This document shows positions 22,893 to 33,139 of a stretch of 64,000 nucleotides of DNA, in pieces (within the stretch, counting starts at the first letter, position 1; every line of letters starts with the position of its first letter). Location of the stretch: the NCBI GenBank assembly GCA_009192285.1, contig WBVU01000008.1, positions 868,001 to 932,000 of the forward strand, in the 5' to 3' direction. The stretch is from Morchella semilibera (lineage: Eukaryota > Ascomycota > Pezizomycetes > Pezizales > Morchellaceae). Under the pieces are notes generated by a model. The model was not told the DNA's origin, did not search any database, and saw nothing but the letters and a program-made list of their open reading frames with translations. The position numbers and the translations under genes were made by a program.

Positions 22893-24400
22893 TATATAGT
22901 GAAGCAGGCTATAGCTAGTCCGCAGTGTAACGATGAGGTAACTTTTAATTACACGAGGAAGAGCAACATCTCTCCCCCACAAGTACCCCCTGGTGTCTCC
23001 TCCACTGCAAGAACAAGCCTCCAAACGCCAACCACCGGCCGCAGAGAATATACTCTCCAGCTCGGTCCGCGCTATGAGTATTGTAGGTAGCATCGAAGGC
23101 CCCCAAACCCTGCACTGCGAATAAAATTTGCTAGACCTTTATCGCTCCTGATTAAGAAAGCGCCCGCATGGGAAAATGAGTGGGGAGAATGATTATATTA
23201 GCAGGAGAGCCCCCTTTTCAGCAATTCCACCCTGTTGTTTCGTACTCTGATTCCAGCTAGATCTGGATAATTTACTCCTTCACAGCTAATCTTGCCATTT
23301 AAGGTAAGCGTCACGTCGTCGTCGATGAAAAATCAGCAACAAGTACCAACACTCGCAACACCACATCCACTCCCACTCTCTAGTAGAAAGACTCCCCTAA
23401 GAAATACTTTCTCCATTGTTCAGGTTAGGGCTACTTGTGTCTCTTAGCGATTGATGACGGACAGTGCTCCGGAGATGGGTATTCTTGGCATACATCCTCT
23501 GGATATTTGCAAGCAAGCTTCTATGAAGATACCGCGAGGATTCCGGTGCGGGTGGGATGTGTGTATGTAGTAAACCAAGTATACAAGCCAGGGTTATAAC
23601 GTATAGGAACTAATCGTTAGTATGGTGATTATTATATGTACATATGAATTCTTTTAGATGTGAATAGGCATATAGCAGCCGCAGCAGAGAAACATTGGTT
23701 CAACCTTATGTAAATATTCATTCTATTCTCTTGGGCACTAGATTGAATTTTTTGCCGAATATTGAGCGAGTAATATAACATTCTAGAACGTTATGGCATG
23801 GTCGAGACCTTAAACGCATGGCCTTCACAAGTTGACCCCAGGAGATAGCCCTAACCCTATCCTGACAAGGCAGGTCGAATATTACCATGATACGAGGCCA
23901 CAACTAAACCAGGTTGTTCTAGGTCTCCTCTCATGCTATTTTACTCGCTATTGTCGGATCGCTTTATAAGGGTGCCCTGTGTAAGGGTTTTCGCCTTATA
24001 GGTGTATGGGTTGGCGGGCTATTGATTTTAGTATGTAAACTTAAGGGTAAATGATGGAATATCCTCTATAAGAGAATTGAAAGATTTTTTTTCTATGCAT
24101 ACCCTTATAGAAAGGGGAGGGTTTGGGATTAATAAAGTGCAGAAGTGATGAGTAGGATAAGATTTTTTTAAATGGGGTATTCAAAGAGGAGATTCTTAGG
24201 TTGTGAACAACCCCAACAAGGCATTCCGAGTTATCCTTCCACCTATTCTAACCAACACCAATCAATCCCCTCTAGTCCCTTGTCGTAACCCTAACCCTTA
24301 ATCTTTTCTAAGGGTTCCTTTCCTATAAAGGTACGACTTCGCACCACTCTTGTAACCTTATAGGGAGATTCGATAAAGCCAGTCCCATGCTTCGCCAACT
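22893..24400. other. intergenic, with a CTTATAGG-rich stretch
   Basis: No gene recognised. CCTTATAGG-like motifs occur in both orientations at about 23993, 24109, 24325 and 24355, next to the pogo-type remnant, and may be its subterminal repeats. A TTAGGG-type motif is at 24286-24300. Confidence 0.35.
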
Positions 24401-24407
24401 ACCCATG

Positions 24408-25800
24408 TCACCAAAGCCAGCCTATCACCCAGAGTAAATCTCCCAGTCCCCCATAATTCTGAACTTCATCCATTCCTTCAGCTAATGACCCGGGGGTTTC
24501 ATTCTCAAGTGTTTTATTGATACATATATCGAGGGGTTGAACGAGTCCTATACGGCCTTCATGATCAGGAATAAAGGAAGTAACCGTTCTTGATTCTCGG
24601 GAAGCAGTAAGTACTGCTACTCTCTTCTGTCCAGCCAAAACATCTAGGGCAAGGAATCTTTGTTTTGCTGGATGTGAACAGGAGGGAATAAGATCTTTTT
24701 CCAATGACTCTAATGCTACCGCCATGATAATGTAAGCTTTGGAGTTAAAAATAACTCTTATTCTTGGATTGTATAAGGTTCGTTGTCGTTGTACGCCTCT
24801 TATCTCCCCTTTACCACGGGGGGTCATAAGTGGCACTACTCCTTTATTTCCACCAGTACAGATAATGATCTGTAACGATGCCTTCCTTTCCGATTTGCTT
24901 CCGCTTAATGCACGTTCCCATACTGTCTGTCTCATTACCTTTAAATCGTAAGTCCGTCTAGTAAGGAATTCAAATGGAACTGGGGTTTGATCCATATTGA
25001 ATATATTTCCTAAAGGAAACCTATAAATGACTTCCTCCTCTTCCCCTTCCCATAGCTGTGAATTTCTCCAATTAAATTGACAGTAAAGAGCAATTTTTGG
25101 TCGGGAAACTTCTGGTGTCTTGGAGGCAGTATTGGTTTTGCAGCGCTATTATATCCCCATCTAATATATCTCTAAACCCTTAAACCAGCCATTTGAAAAT
25201 AAAGAATCATAAACAACATTATCTCCTCCATCGAATGACAATTGAAAATATCTGTTTTCCTTACCGTAAAAACCAACTGTGATTGATGGGTCTTCCGAGT
25301 TTTCGTAGAACTTTAAACCCCCGACGGAGTTCAGCCTCCATTTCTGGCCATTTTGCTTTACTTGACCCTTTGGCTTGTCGTGACTTTGACTGGGGCTAAA
25401 ATCCTCTTTTCATTTTTTCTTAGTGTCGCAGTTGTTTAGGATCGATTTGTAGAAGATTTGCTGTATTGTTGCGCGAGCTTCGTTCCTAAACAGGCCTTAT
25501 TGCTACCTGTTTCCCGACCTCCTACTACAATAGACTTCGCAACCCCCTTGATCACAACCCTAGCCGGTACCAGGGTCAAAGCCTTCAGCGTATACTCTCT
25601 TGGATGGGATTTCTGGGTTGTTTTATATACCTGAAAGGTATCATTCAGGGCCTTGATTGGTTTGAGCTGGTATTGCCGCCACCCATCGGATAATTGTGCA
25701 ATCTCATCTTGGGCGCTTTCTGTTGTAGAATCTATCAAACGCCAACGAGGTGAAAACTCTGGTTTTTCCGAATTTGCTTTTAATTTTGAAGCTTCCTCGC
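24408..25800 (-). pseudogene. pogo-type (DDE_1) transposase remnant
   Basis: The clearest part, 24995-24408 (195 residues), starts at the first catalytic aspartate (MDQTPVPFEF) and includes LQIIICTGGNKG, VPLMTPRGKGEI, LEKDLIPSC, the second aspartate region (RFLALDVLAGQK) and the third (LVQPLDICINK). This is the order of the pogo/Fot/CENP-B-like transposase catalytic core. A second piece at 25738-25436 (KALTLVPARVVIKGVAKS, GSNKACLGTKLAQQYSKSS) carries the N-terminal helix-turn-helix region. Between and beyond them the frame is interrupted more than once, so no full transposase is made. No clear terminal inverted repeats were found. Confidence 0.75.
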
Positions 25801-28216
25801 ACCGTTTAGCTCTGTCGTTTGACTAAAAAAAGTACTAACTGAAACTGGCCGGAGTCGTGGCAAGACCCGTTGCCTTTTGTCTAGTATAATAACGTCTTGG
25901 GATAGATTCAAGGAGGTTTGGGTACGGGGGGTCGAGGGAGCGCTGCTGGCGTGGGTCCGGGCCTGGATTTTGCCATTGTGTGCTGAGGGCCCGGCGGGGG
26001 AAGTTAATTCCTGACTAATGACATCGTTATGTGTAATGTATTAAACAAAAAAAACACTGTCATGTGGCGGTACCATGCAATCTAGGACTGAGATCACCTA
26101 GATCTGTCGTTTTCCTCGCACCCCTTTGTTCCAAACCCGTGGGTTTCTCGCCAGGTATCGCCGTAGTCGTTCTAATCGCCAAGCCACACTTGCGAAATAT
26201 ACTACTACTACATGGGATATCACTCGGCTGCACTAAATTTAAATCTACTAACTGATGAATAGTTTGAATGTGAAGCCTAGCAGAACGCGATAGGGCCTAA
26301 GTCCTTAATCCATTCAAGGATTGGGCAGAAGCTTGGGTGAACCATCGCCGGCAGTACATAGTCATACGATTCGTTAATATAAGTTATCGTGGATCACAGA
26401 GGAGCCCGAGGGTTTGCCTCGGGTTTGCCCTCATACCTCATAATAGCGAGGAACCTCTCAAGGGTACAATAATAGAGTATCGCCCTGCCCCCGGGACATT
26501 CCACGGGACGTTAAATGTCTCTTTCTATTTAACCAGTGCCATATCTGAGAGTGAAAACTACAGGGTTAGGGTTGTAGATCGATTCCGGAAATGAGTATAT
26601 TAAACCAAATACACTACTCGCGTCCAAAGCTTTGCTACTGTTAACCGAGAAATTCCAGTGGGGCCTCAAAACTACAAGGCCTGACACTCGCAACTACTGA
26701 CCTTGCAACAGTACCCGACGACTACTCTGTATCATTTAATACTAGATCAGGATGATTTCCAGGTTGAAATAGAAATATCGATTGAACAGAATTCTGATTG
26801 GTAATGTTTGATGCTTGCGGAAGAGAACAGGGCACAGGACGGTGGCTTTAGGGGCGGATGTAACTATGGAAGTGAGGCACGTGACAGTCAACCTCCATAT
26901 CTCGGAACCAAGCTAGTCTCCAGCAGGAATTAGCTACTGTGCCGTAGTAGTTTGAGTTAATGGTAACATGTAGGATATAAATGGGCACCTTTTCGTATTA
27001 TTTATATCCATCTTAATCTGGTGACGGGTTGCTATCCAAGGATATAAAACTATCCAAAACAAAAGCACTTGCAAATTGTAGCTCATATCTCGCTCCCCGC
27101 ACTACGCTGAACCGTACGTAGGGCCAAGAAGGGATTGGACATAATCCACATACAACAGAATTACAAACAGCCCCACAACGCCCCACCGTCAAGGATCTCC
27201 TAACCCCTGGACATCGAGTGGGCTTTGGGAAGGAGGGCTATCATGCATTAAACGCACATGCCCATGATGAGTCTTGGATGTACGAAGCAATTAGAGTTTT
27301 TCTCTTGGTAGGCATTATCGTGTCATATTCATACAGGATTTGATATGATTGGCCAGAATACATAGTATGGCACAACTACATGTAAGTACTCTGGGAACTA
27401 TTAAATATCGTGAGTTACCGGTTATCCGGGCGCGTTGAAGTCTCGAAACCTAAGCCAGAAACCTTCACTGGGCACTAGGTATGGACTAGGTCAGTACAAG
27501 AATTGAGTTGAGTTGTGACAGGTTGAGGTACACCTGCTACTGCCCCCTCCTCCGCGGCCGGTAGGGTTAGGGTTGAGCCCGGTTGACTCCTCTACCGGCG
27601 GTGTCTAATGGATAACCAGACTGCTCCGACGGCTCTGTGTGCATATAACTCTCAACTAAATCTGTTGACTCCAACACTAGTGTCAGTCGAACCTTGGCAA
27701 TATTATCAATATATTGGGCCCGCGGCGCGCGTCGACCTACATTAGCCCGGCTTCCCGGCCTAAAGAATTCACAGAGATACTTATTTGGTACAGATAATTC
27801 TATTTCTACTGTTCTATTATTTTATAAATTTGCTTTATACCTAATTAAGTTGCACCCCGCGATAATATCTATAAATACATGCTTAAACACAAACGTCTCG
27901 TACGTCCGGGACATAATATATACGCTCGATACATACATGTGGTCACAGGATATACTAGCTACGCTCAATATATACTGTTATTGCAATATAAATATATATA
28001 TATGTACTAGACTAGAGGCTCTATTATGCGAGCGAGAAATTGTAAGATACAGATATCCACCAGTAAACTTTTGACTACCTTGTTATGTATTTCGTATTTT
28101 CATGACGTCAAGGAAAGCATGATTCCCCTATATATACCTAATTATATATATCCACCCCTCGTACGCTCCCACTCCTAATAATGCATAGTTGCCGTGTAGG
28201 GGGCCATGGGAGGAGG
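25801..28216. other. intergenic, no gene seen
   Basis: No supported gene. TTAGGG-type motifs at 26562-26573 and 27562-27574, a small palindrome GGATATAAAT/ATTTATATCC near 26973-27007, and an AT-rich stretch at 27780-28080. Confidence 0.45.
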
Positions 28217-29641
28217 CTAATTGACCGCGCTGTTTTGACTCCCCGGCTGGTATTCAGGGCTGCTGCCGGGGGCCGGAGAGTGGGAAAACTCCTCTCGCTT
28301 TGGTGAATGGGCATGTTGGGACGATGGCACGAAACGACCGGAGAATGAAGTCTCGGGTTTGATATCATTGATATCAGGGACTATATCTATGACTCCGGCG
28401 CCGTGAGGGTTGCTGGCGGGGCTATTTGGAAAGTTTCTTGGGGGTGTGGACTGCGGGGTGCCGGTCCCTATAGAGGGCGTATAACTATGTCTGCCGGGCT
28501 TCCCTAGGCGGGTCTTGACCCTTTTCCCCCGGGGGGCTTTCGGTTTACGGCGGTCTTCGTACCCGGACAGGCGGGCCGGACGACCCCCAGAAACTGTACT
28601 ATTTTGGCTCGAATGAGTGTGTTGCGACATGTCGGAAGATAGGACGTCGGACTGATATGAAGTAGAGGAACTGAACCCACTCGTCGCCATATTCGTTGAG
28701 CTCGCGGGACCAACGTTGAGTAATTTGACCAACGTATGAAACCGACTCTCATGGATCTCCTCCGCCTTCTGGCGTGCCTTTAGATCTTCTTTACGCTGCT
28801 TCTCACGTCTCTTTGCTTCCTCCCTGCGCTGACCCTCAGACTTACCCATCCTAGTCGACAATTGTTGGATGCCTTCATGAATGCCCTTAAAGGCATTCTC
28901 AGCCTTACCAATCCTAGATGACAACTCTTGAAAGCCATCATCAATTCCCTTAACGTTATCCTCAGTAGTATCCATCCTAGTCGAGAGCAGGTGAAGATCT
29001 TCATTGACAGTCCTAAACCTATTGTCGTGTATCTTTTTGTCCTTCTGGAGTTGGGATAGTATACTGTAAATTTTCTCGATTTCGCGGGCTGTCTGAGTAT
29101 CAGTCCCCATTCCGGATGCTGGAGTGGACGGTTCCATGTATTGGTCGACGACGGGTGCTGCTCGCGATGATGGCCCAGGTGCGGAATCCTCGTCCCAACC
29201 CCCCGGCACCTTCATCTTCCCAAGTGATTTGGTCCTACGGTGTCCAGCGGCTACTCTCTCGGTATCGCTGCCAGCAGACAATGCCACCGGCTTGTGATCA
29301 CCACCAGAGCCGTTCGCAGCTTCCCAAATATAACCAGCAATGTTCGACTGTATCGGTGATGTCGCCGGGGGTTTGGGTGATGGTGGGCCGTCCTCGGCTG
29401 TCAGGTCTATGACTGGGGTAGCCGCCGCCGGTGTCGCTCGGCTGGGAGGGTCAATGTCCATTTCCGTACACACACTATAGGACCGACCGCTGAGAGGAGT
29501 GAACTGTCGCGAGAGTGGCCGGGGTGTAGCCTCAGATTCCTCCGAATCAAACGGGGAGTTTTCATGAATGGTACTGGTGAAGGATAGAGATTGACTTTGG
29601 GAGGGTGATCCACTTTCTGTGAATGGGTTACGGAAAGCCAT
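28217..29641 (-). CDS. coiled-coil protein with SUMO-interaction-like motifs
   Basis: A single uninterrupted frame of 474 residues from the ATG at 29641. The N-terminal third is Ser/Pro-rich and disordered and contains TPVIDLTAEDG (77-81 VIDLT followed by acidic residues), the classic form of a SUMO-interaction motif; a second such motif, GVIDIVPDIND, lies at 416-426. Residues about 186-306 form a coiled coil with three near-repeats of about 22 residues (LLSTRMDTTEDNVKGIDDGF, ELSSRIGKAENAFKGIHEGI, QLSTRMGKSE), ending in a charged helix (EEAKRREKQRKEDLKARQKAEE). A basic nuclear-localisation-like cluster is at 364-381. These features suggest a nuclear oligomeric scaffold that could bind SUMO-modified partners. 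No known family is recognised. The bases just upstream are a GATGAGAG microsatellite, probably 5' UTR. Confidence 0.75.
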   Translation of the reverse strand: MAFRNPFTESGSPSQSQSLSFTSTIHENSPFDSEESEATPRPLSRQFTPLSGRSYSVCTEMDIDPPSRATPAAATPVIDLTAEDGPPSPKPPATSPIQSNIAGYIWEAANGSGGDHKPVALSAGSDTERVAAGHRRTKSLGKMKVPGGWDEDSAPGPSSRAAPVVDQYMEPSTPASGMGTDTQTAREIEKIYSILSQLQKDKKIHDNRFRTVNEDLHLLSTRMDTTEDNVKGIDDGFQELSSRIGKAENAFKGIHEGIQQLSTRMGKSEGQRREEAKRREKQRKEDLKARQKAEEIHESRFHTLVKLLNVGPASSTNMATSGFSSSTSYQSDVLSSDMSQHTHSSQNSTVSGGRPARLSGYEDRRKPKAPRGKRVKTRLGKPGRHSYTPSIGTGTPQSTPPRNFPNSPASNPHGAGVIDIVPDINDIKPETSFSGRFVPSSQHAHSPKREEFSHSPAPGSSPEYQPGSQNSAVN

Positions 29642-29716
29642 TTGAGATGTGAGATGTGAGATGAGAGATGAGAGAGATCAGAGATGAGAGAGATGAGTGA
29701 TGAGAGATGAAGTGAT
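29642..29716 (-). repeat. GATGAGAG-type microsatellite
   Basis: Irregular repeats of GAGATGTGAGAT and GATGAGAGAGAT lie directly upstream of the coiled-coil gene start. Confidence 0.7.
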
Positions 29717-31291
29717 TAGTTCTGGCAAAAAATTTTGATATAAGTATTTTTTTTTTGTAGGTAAATTACACAAAGTGGAAGAGTACTCCGCCCTAAAAAG
29801 AAACATAGGACGATGACAGCGCAGCCCTTCCTTGGCAGACTTGGCTGGCTGCCTGAAATCATTTTCTGGGATAATGGCGAAGAATAACCAAGAATAACTG
29901 GGGGATCAATCAATAATTAATATAGGTACATATGTGAGTGTGCGGAACGGTTTTATGGCAGTGACATGGACCACTATTGCATACCATACTAAATTTTGGA
30001 CTTGGCGCGTATTTGTATGGCATGCAATAGGTCATTTTCCCAAACGTCAGGAAACTACGAGTACATGCAATTGGCCAGCTATAGTGTATGTGTGCGGAAA
30101 AACGTCCGATCTGCTGGGGTATAATTATAAAGTTCTATATCACAACGATCCCCTTGGGCAGCAGCCGTTGTTGATCTCACCCGAGCCCACCTCTGCTCCA
30201 GACGGGAATCCGGTATAAATAGAGTAACTCTGTCAATGCGCCTGGGCTCATCGGGTTTAATTTTGAAATGGGCCGCATATGCTTGTGGGAGGGGCTGTGC
30301 CTCCACCCCAGACCAGTCCGCAGTCCCGTACGGGCGGATCCCTCCTCCGGGGTCCTCCCTGGCCTGGCTTGATAATTGGCTACTCCCAAGCCCCGGCAAA
30401 CAGGTGGTGGGTGTGATCTATCGATCGAGTTGAGTGATGGTATGTAGGTCCCATAATAGTACTAGCTCTTAGCTGCTTAACGGCTGCCTTCTCGCGCCAC
30501 ACCCGAAGTACTCTACAGGCTATGAACTCAAGATCTAAGGAATCAATCCAAATGTTTGGCTAGCTTTTAGTTGACCTGAACTTTCCCTCAGTCTGCACTT
30601 GCGGGGTGCTTAACACAGACCCTTCTTGGCTGCACCTCACGCTGTGCTATCTGCGGGGGTGTGGAGAGCTTGAGAAAAAATCAGAGGATTCGCAGATTTA
30701 ATCCGGGCTACGTGATGCCTTGAATTGTACTAGTCTGTGGAATATTCGCGTGAGCAATCAAATAAGGTGGTTTATTTACATGAATTATTCAGTCTGTATT
30801 AATGCGCCGTTTGCACCAAAAAGTACTCGAAGTGCTGATTTTATGGTGTGCTAAAGGGCAACAACGCTAGCGAATCAATCGAATAGGTATCTACGGTATT
30901 GCATCGATCATGGCCTTGGCAGGTTTTCATATGACATGCGATGGCACGGTCCAGTCTAGAAAAACTCTGGATTTTACGATCATATGTGGCCTCTTAAATG
31001 GTGTTTGCAGCATTTACATATAGACTCCTCCGGCGCCCCTGACAGATGACCGACCTCAAGACTGTCACAAGTCAGTACCCGATAGGATGTTTGAATCGCA
31101 TAAATACTGTGTGGATCCTAGCTTGAGTGGCTTCGCCCTTTGCTAACCACCACACAGACGTCGCAAATAAAACACCCCCTCTTCTTGCACCGGAGCAAAA
31201 ATTGGTAGTAATAATATTGGCTAGGATACGTCCGGGATTTTTTCAGGGAGAAAAAGAGCCATCGAGAGGTATCTGAGGACTTTGTACCGAC
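29717..31291. other. intergenic, no gene seen
   Basis: Overlapping frames on both strands near 30.1-30.4 kb have no ATG or family support. A TATA-like ATAAATA lies near 31100 before the next gene. Confidence 0.45.
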
Positions 31292-31309
31292 TTGTTTGAT
31301 AGGCTCACA

Positions 31310-31918
31310 ATGACCACCGCTCACCTCCCCGGCGATCCCCTCCCCCTCTCCTCCGCCAAGCTTGGCCGGGACGAGTACCAGTCCGACTACGAATATGAGA
31401 ACGAATACTACTACTACCACTACTCTGGCTACGGGTGCGGGTGTGGGTGTGGGTACGGGTGTGGGTGCGGGTGCAGGTGCGGCTGTGGCTGCGGGGGCGG
31501 ATACTACGAGGACGGATACAGGTACGAGGACGAAAACGGCTACGACTACGACTATGACTACGAGGACGGATACAGCTACGGATACGGAGGTGAGGACGAG
31601 GAAGAAAAAGAGGAGACCCCCGCAGTACTGGCTACAGCGCATATCAACGAGCCTGGAGGGGAGTTCAAAGACAGAGACCTAGTGGCTTCAGAAGTGACCC
31701 GAAATCCGGACCTCAGGCTACCATCCGCAGGGGAGCAGGTTGAAAAGCCCACCACAGACATCTCACCCGCGGTCAGTGGGGAGACAGTGGGAACGGGGGT
31801 GGGAGACGGGGAGGCGACGCTGATGGAGGAGGAGTGGGATGTGGAGGGCGATAGGGATTGGTCTGATGATGGTGTTGATTATTATGAAGATAGGGGTATT
31901 ATCCATAGTTATGAGTAA
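31310..31918 (+). CDS. acidic Tyr-rich protein with Cys-Gly repeat
   Basis: The frame from 31310 (MTTAHLPGDP; an in-frame non-ATG extension reaches 31292) encodes about 202 residues. After a short start come YEYENEYYYYHYSGYG, an alternating Cys-Gly tract of roughly a dozen cysteines (GYGCGCGCGYGCGCGC), YYEDGYRYEDENGY repeats and an acidic tail ending in SDDGVDYYEDRG. The tract is a GGGTGY minisatellite read in this frame. Dense, regularly spaced cysteines could bind metal, as in metallothioneins, but the strict Cys-Gly alternation is unusual. There is no signal peptide. Other frames over the same bases are also open because of the repeat; this one is preferred for its length and its non-repetitive, balanced C-terminal half. 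Function unknown. Confidence 0.5.
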   Translation: MTTAHLPGDPLPLSSAKLGRDEYQSDYEYENEYYYYHYSGYGCGCGCGYGCGCGCRCGCGCGGGYYEDGYRYEDENGYDYDYDYEDGYSYGYGGEDEEEKEETPAVLATAHINEPGGEFKDRDLVASEVTRNPDLRLPSAGEQVEKPTTDISPAVSGETVGTGVGDGEATLMEEEWDVEGDRDWSDDGVDYYEDRGIIHSYE

Positions 31919-33081
31919 AGGGGGGGAGTGGAGAAGAGGTGTTTGTCTACCTAGTGGTGGTGGGAGGCCGGTGGAGCGGGAGCGGGAGTGGGAGGGAAGG
32001 CGGGAAAGGGTAGGTGGCCAAGTGGATTTCTTTGATCGACATTATACATCTGGGGAAAAAAGGAAAAAGACAAACGGTGATCAGCTTGATATCCCACAAC
32101 CTGATGAGGATACACTGATCAAATAATGAATAAATGAATAAATTATCTACTGGTACCCCCTAACACACTGTAACAATGGATAATTTAGCTATGGTCTAGC
32201 TTAGAGTGGTCTATGAGCAAGTGTATGAGGTGTCCGAGTGACATACCATGCCCAAAGCCCTCGGTTCCTATACCTACTCTCACTATAACCTCTAAATATA
32301 CTAGTTACACAAAACCCCGAATGAGATATATTTGATGCTAGTCATCTCTAGACCCTGCACGGATCAACGTAGGTCCAGGTTAAGTTATTGTTTTCTCCCG
32401 ACTGTCGACTAATGATGAAGTTGTATTGTAGTTGTGGCCAATTGTGGAAGCCTTCTAGTCTTGTCCCTAGGCAAGGTGACGGGGATCATACACTGTTCTG
32501 ACTCTCGTCAACGCTTCCCAGCGGTCAACGTTGGTGGCTGGGACGACCCATTGGTCAAAGGGATGATGGCGAGTGGGCCACTCATTACCAGGTTCAATGT
32601 ATTTATATACAATTTATACTGCAACTACAAAACTACCATATCTCATGGCTACGGGATCCTCCAAAATGTTCCTTGCTGTCCGTCTATCAATATTCATATC
32701 ATCTTGAATCATTGTAAGATTGAGTTCAGGTGTGAAAACCTCCATCAAAAGAGTAGTATAAAGCTACGCCGGCGTTTCAGCCTCTCGCATTCTCCTTCTA
32801 ATGCGAGGTTGTCAGAAACATAGCTCTCTTTTATGAGCGACCCAACGTCACTATGAGTCTCACGGAGCTAAGGAAAGACGAGGATGGAGTGGGCCAATGT
32901 ATACAACCGAAGCTAGACAATACTAGGTCTAGAGTGTGAGGTGGGGGGTAAGATACGAAATTATTACTGCGTGGAATGAACCCGCAGCCCCTACCATAGT
33001 GGTCAACCGAAGCGATCACGTGACCAATGTTCTAAGAAAAACTTGTTAATACTGTACGTTGGATGCCTAGCCTACAAGTGT
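31919..33081. other. intergenic, no gene seen
   Basis: No supported gene. A tRNA B-box-like stretch on the minus strand near 32970-33010 does not fold into a complete tRNA. Confidence 0.45.
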
Positions 33082-33089
33082 TATAAAGG
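33082..33089 (+). promoter_or_regulatory. TATA box of the ADP-ribosyltransferase-lectin gene
   Basis: TATAAAGG lies 51 bases before the start codon at 33140, followed by a CCTTTCCCGT pyrimidine stretch. Confidence 0.5.
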
Positions 33090-33139
33090 CGGCAGAGTGC
33101 CCTTTCCCGTACAACATACTCGACGGAAAATTAGGAACG

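Noticed and set aside
27694-28074. 126-codon plus-strand frame
   Set aside because: Starts with TTG and lies in AT-rich repeat-like sequence; Tyr/Ile-rich composition reflects base bias.
31118-31642. Minus-strand frame with long Val/Leu-rich stretches resembling membrane segments
   Set aside because: It is the shadow of the repetitive plus-strand sequence; hydrophobic runs come from the complement of Tyr/Gly/Asp codons.
31362-31682. Plus-strand Thr/Gly/Ala-rich frame overlapping the Cys-Gly protein
   Set aside because: Second open frame of the same minisatellite with no non-repetitive support.
32434-32823. 129-codon plus-strand frame before the ADP-ribosyltransferase gene
   Set aside because: Starts with GTG, mixed composition, no recognisable domain.
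32970-33040. Possible tRNA gene on the minus strand
   Set aside because: A T-arm-like hairpin and B-box-like GGTTCATTCC are visible, but no acceptor or anticodon stem can be formed.
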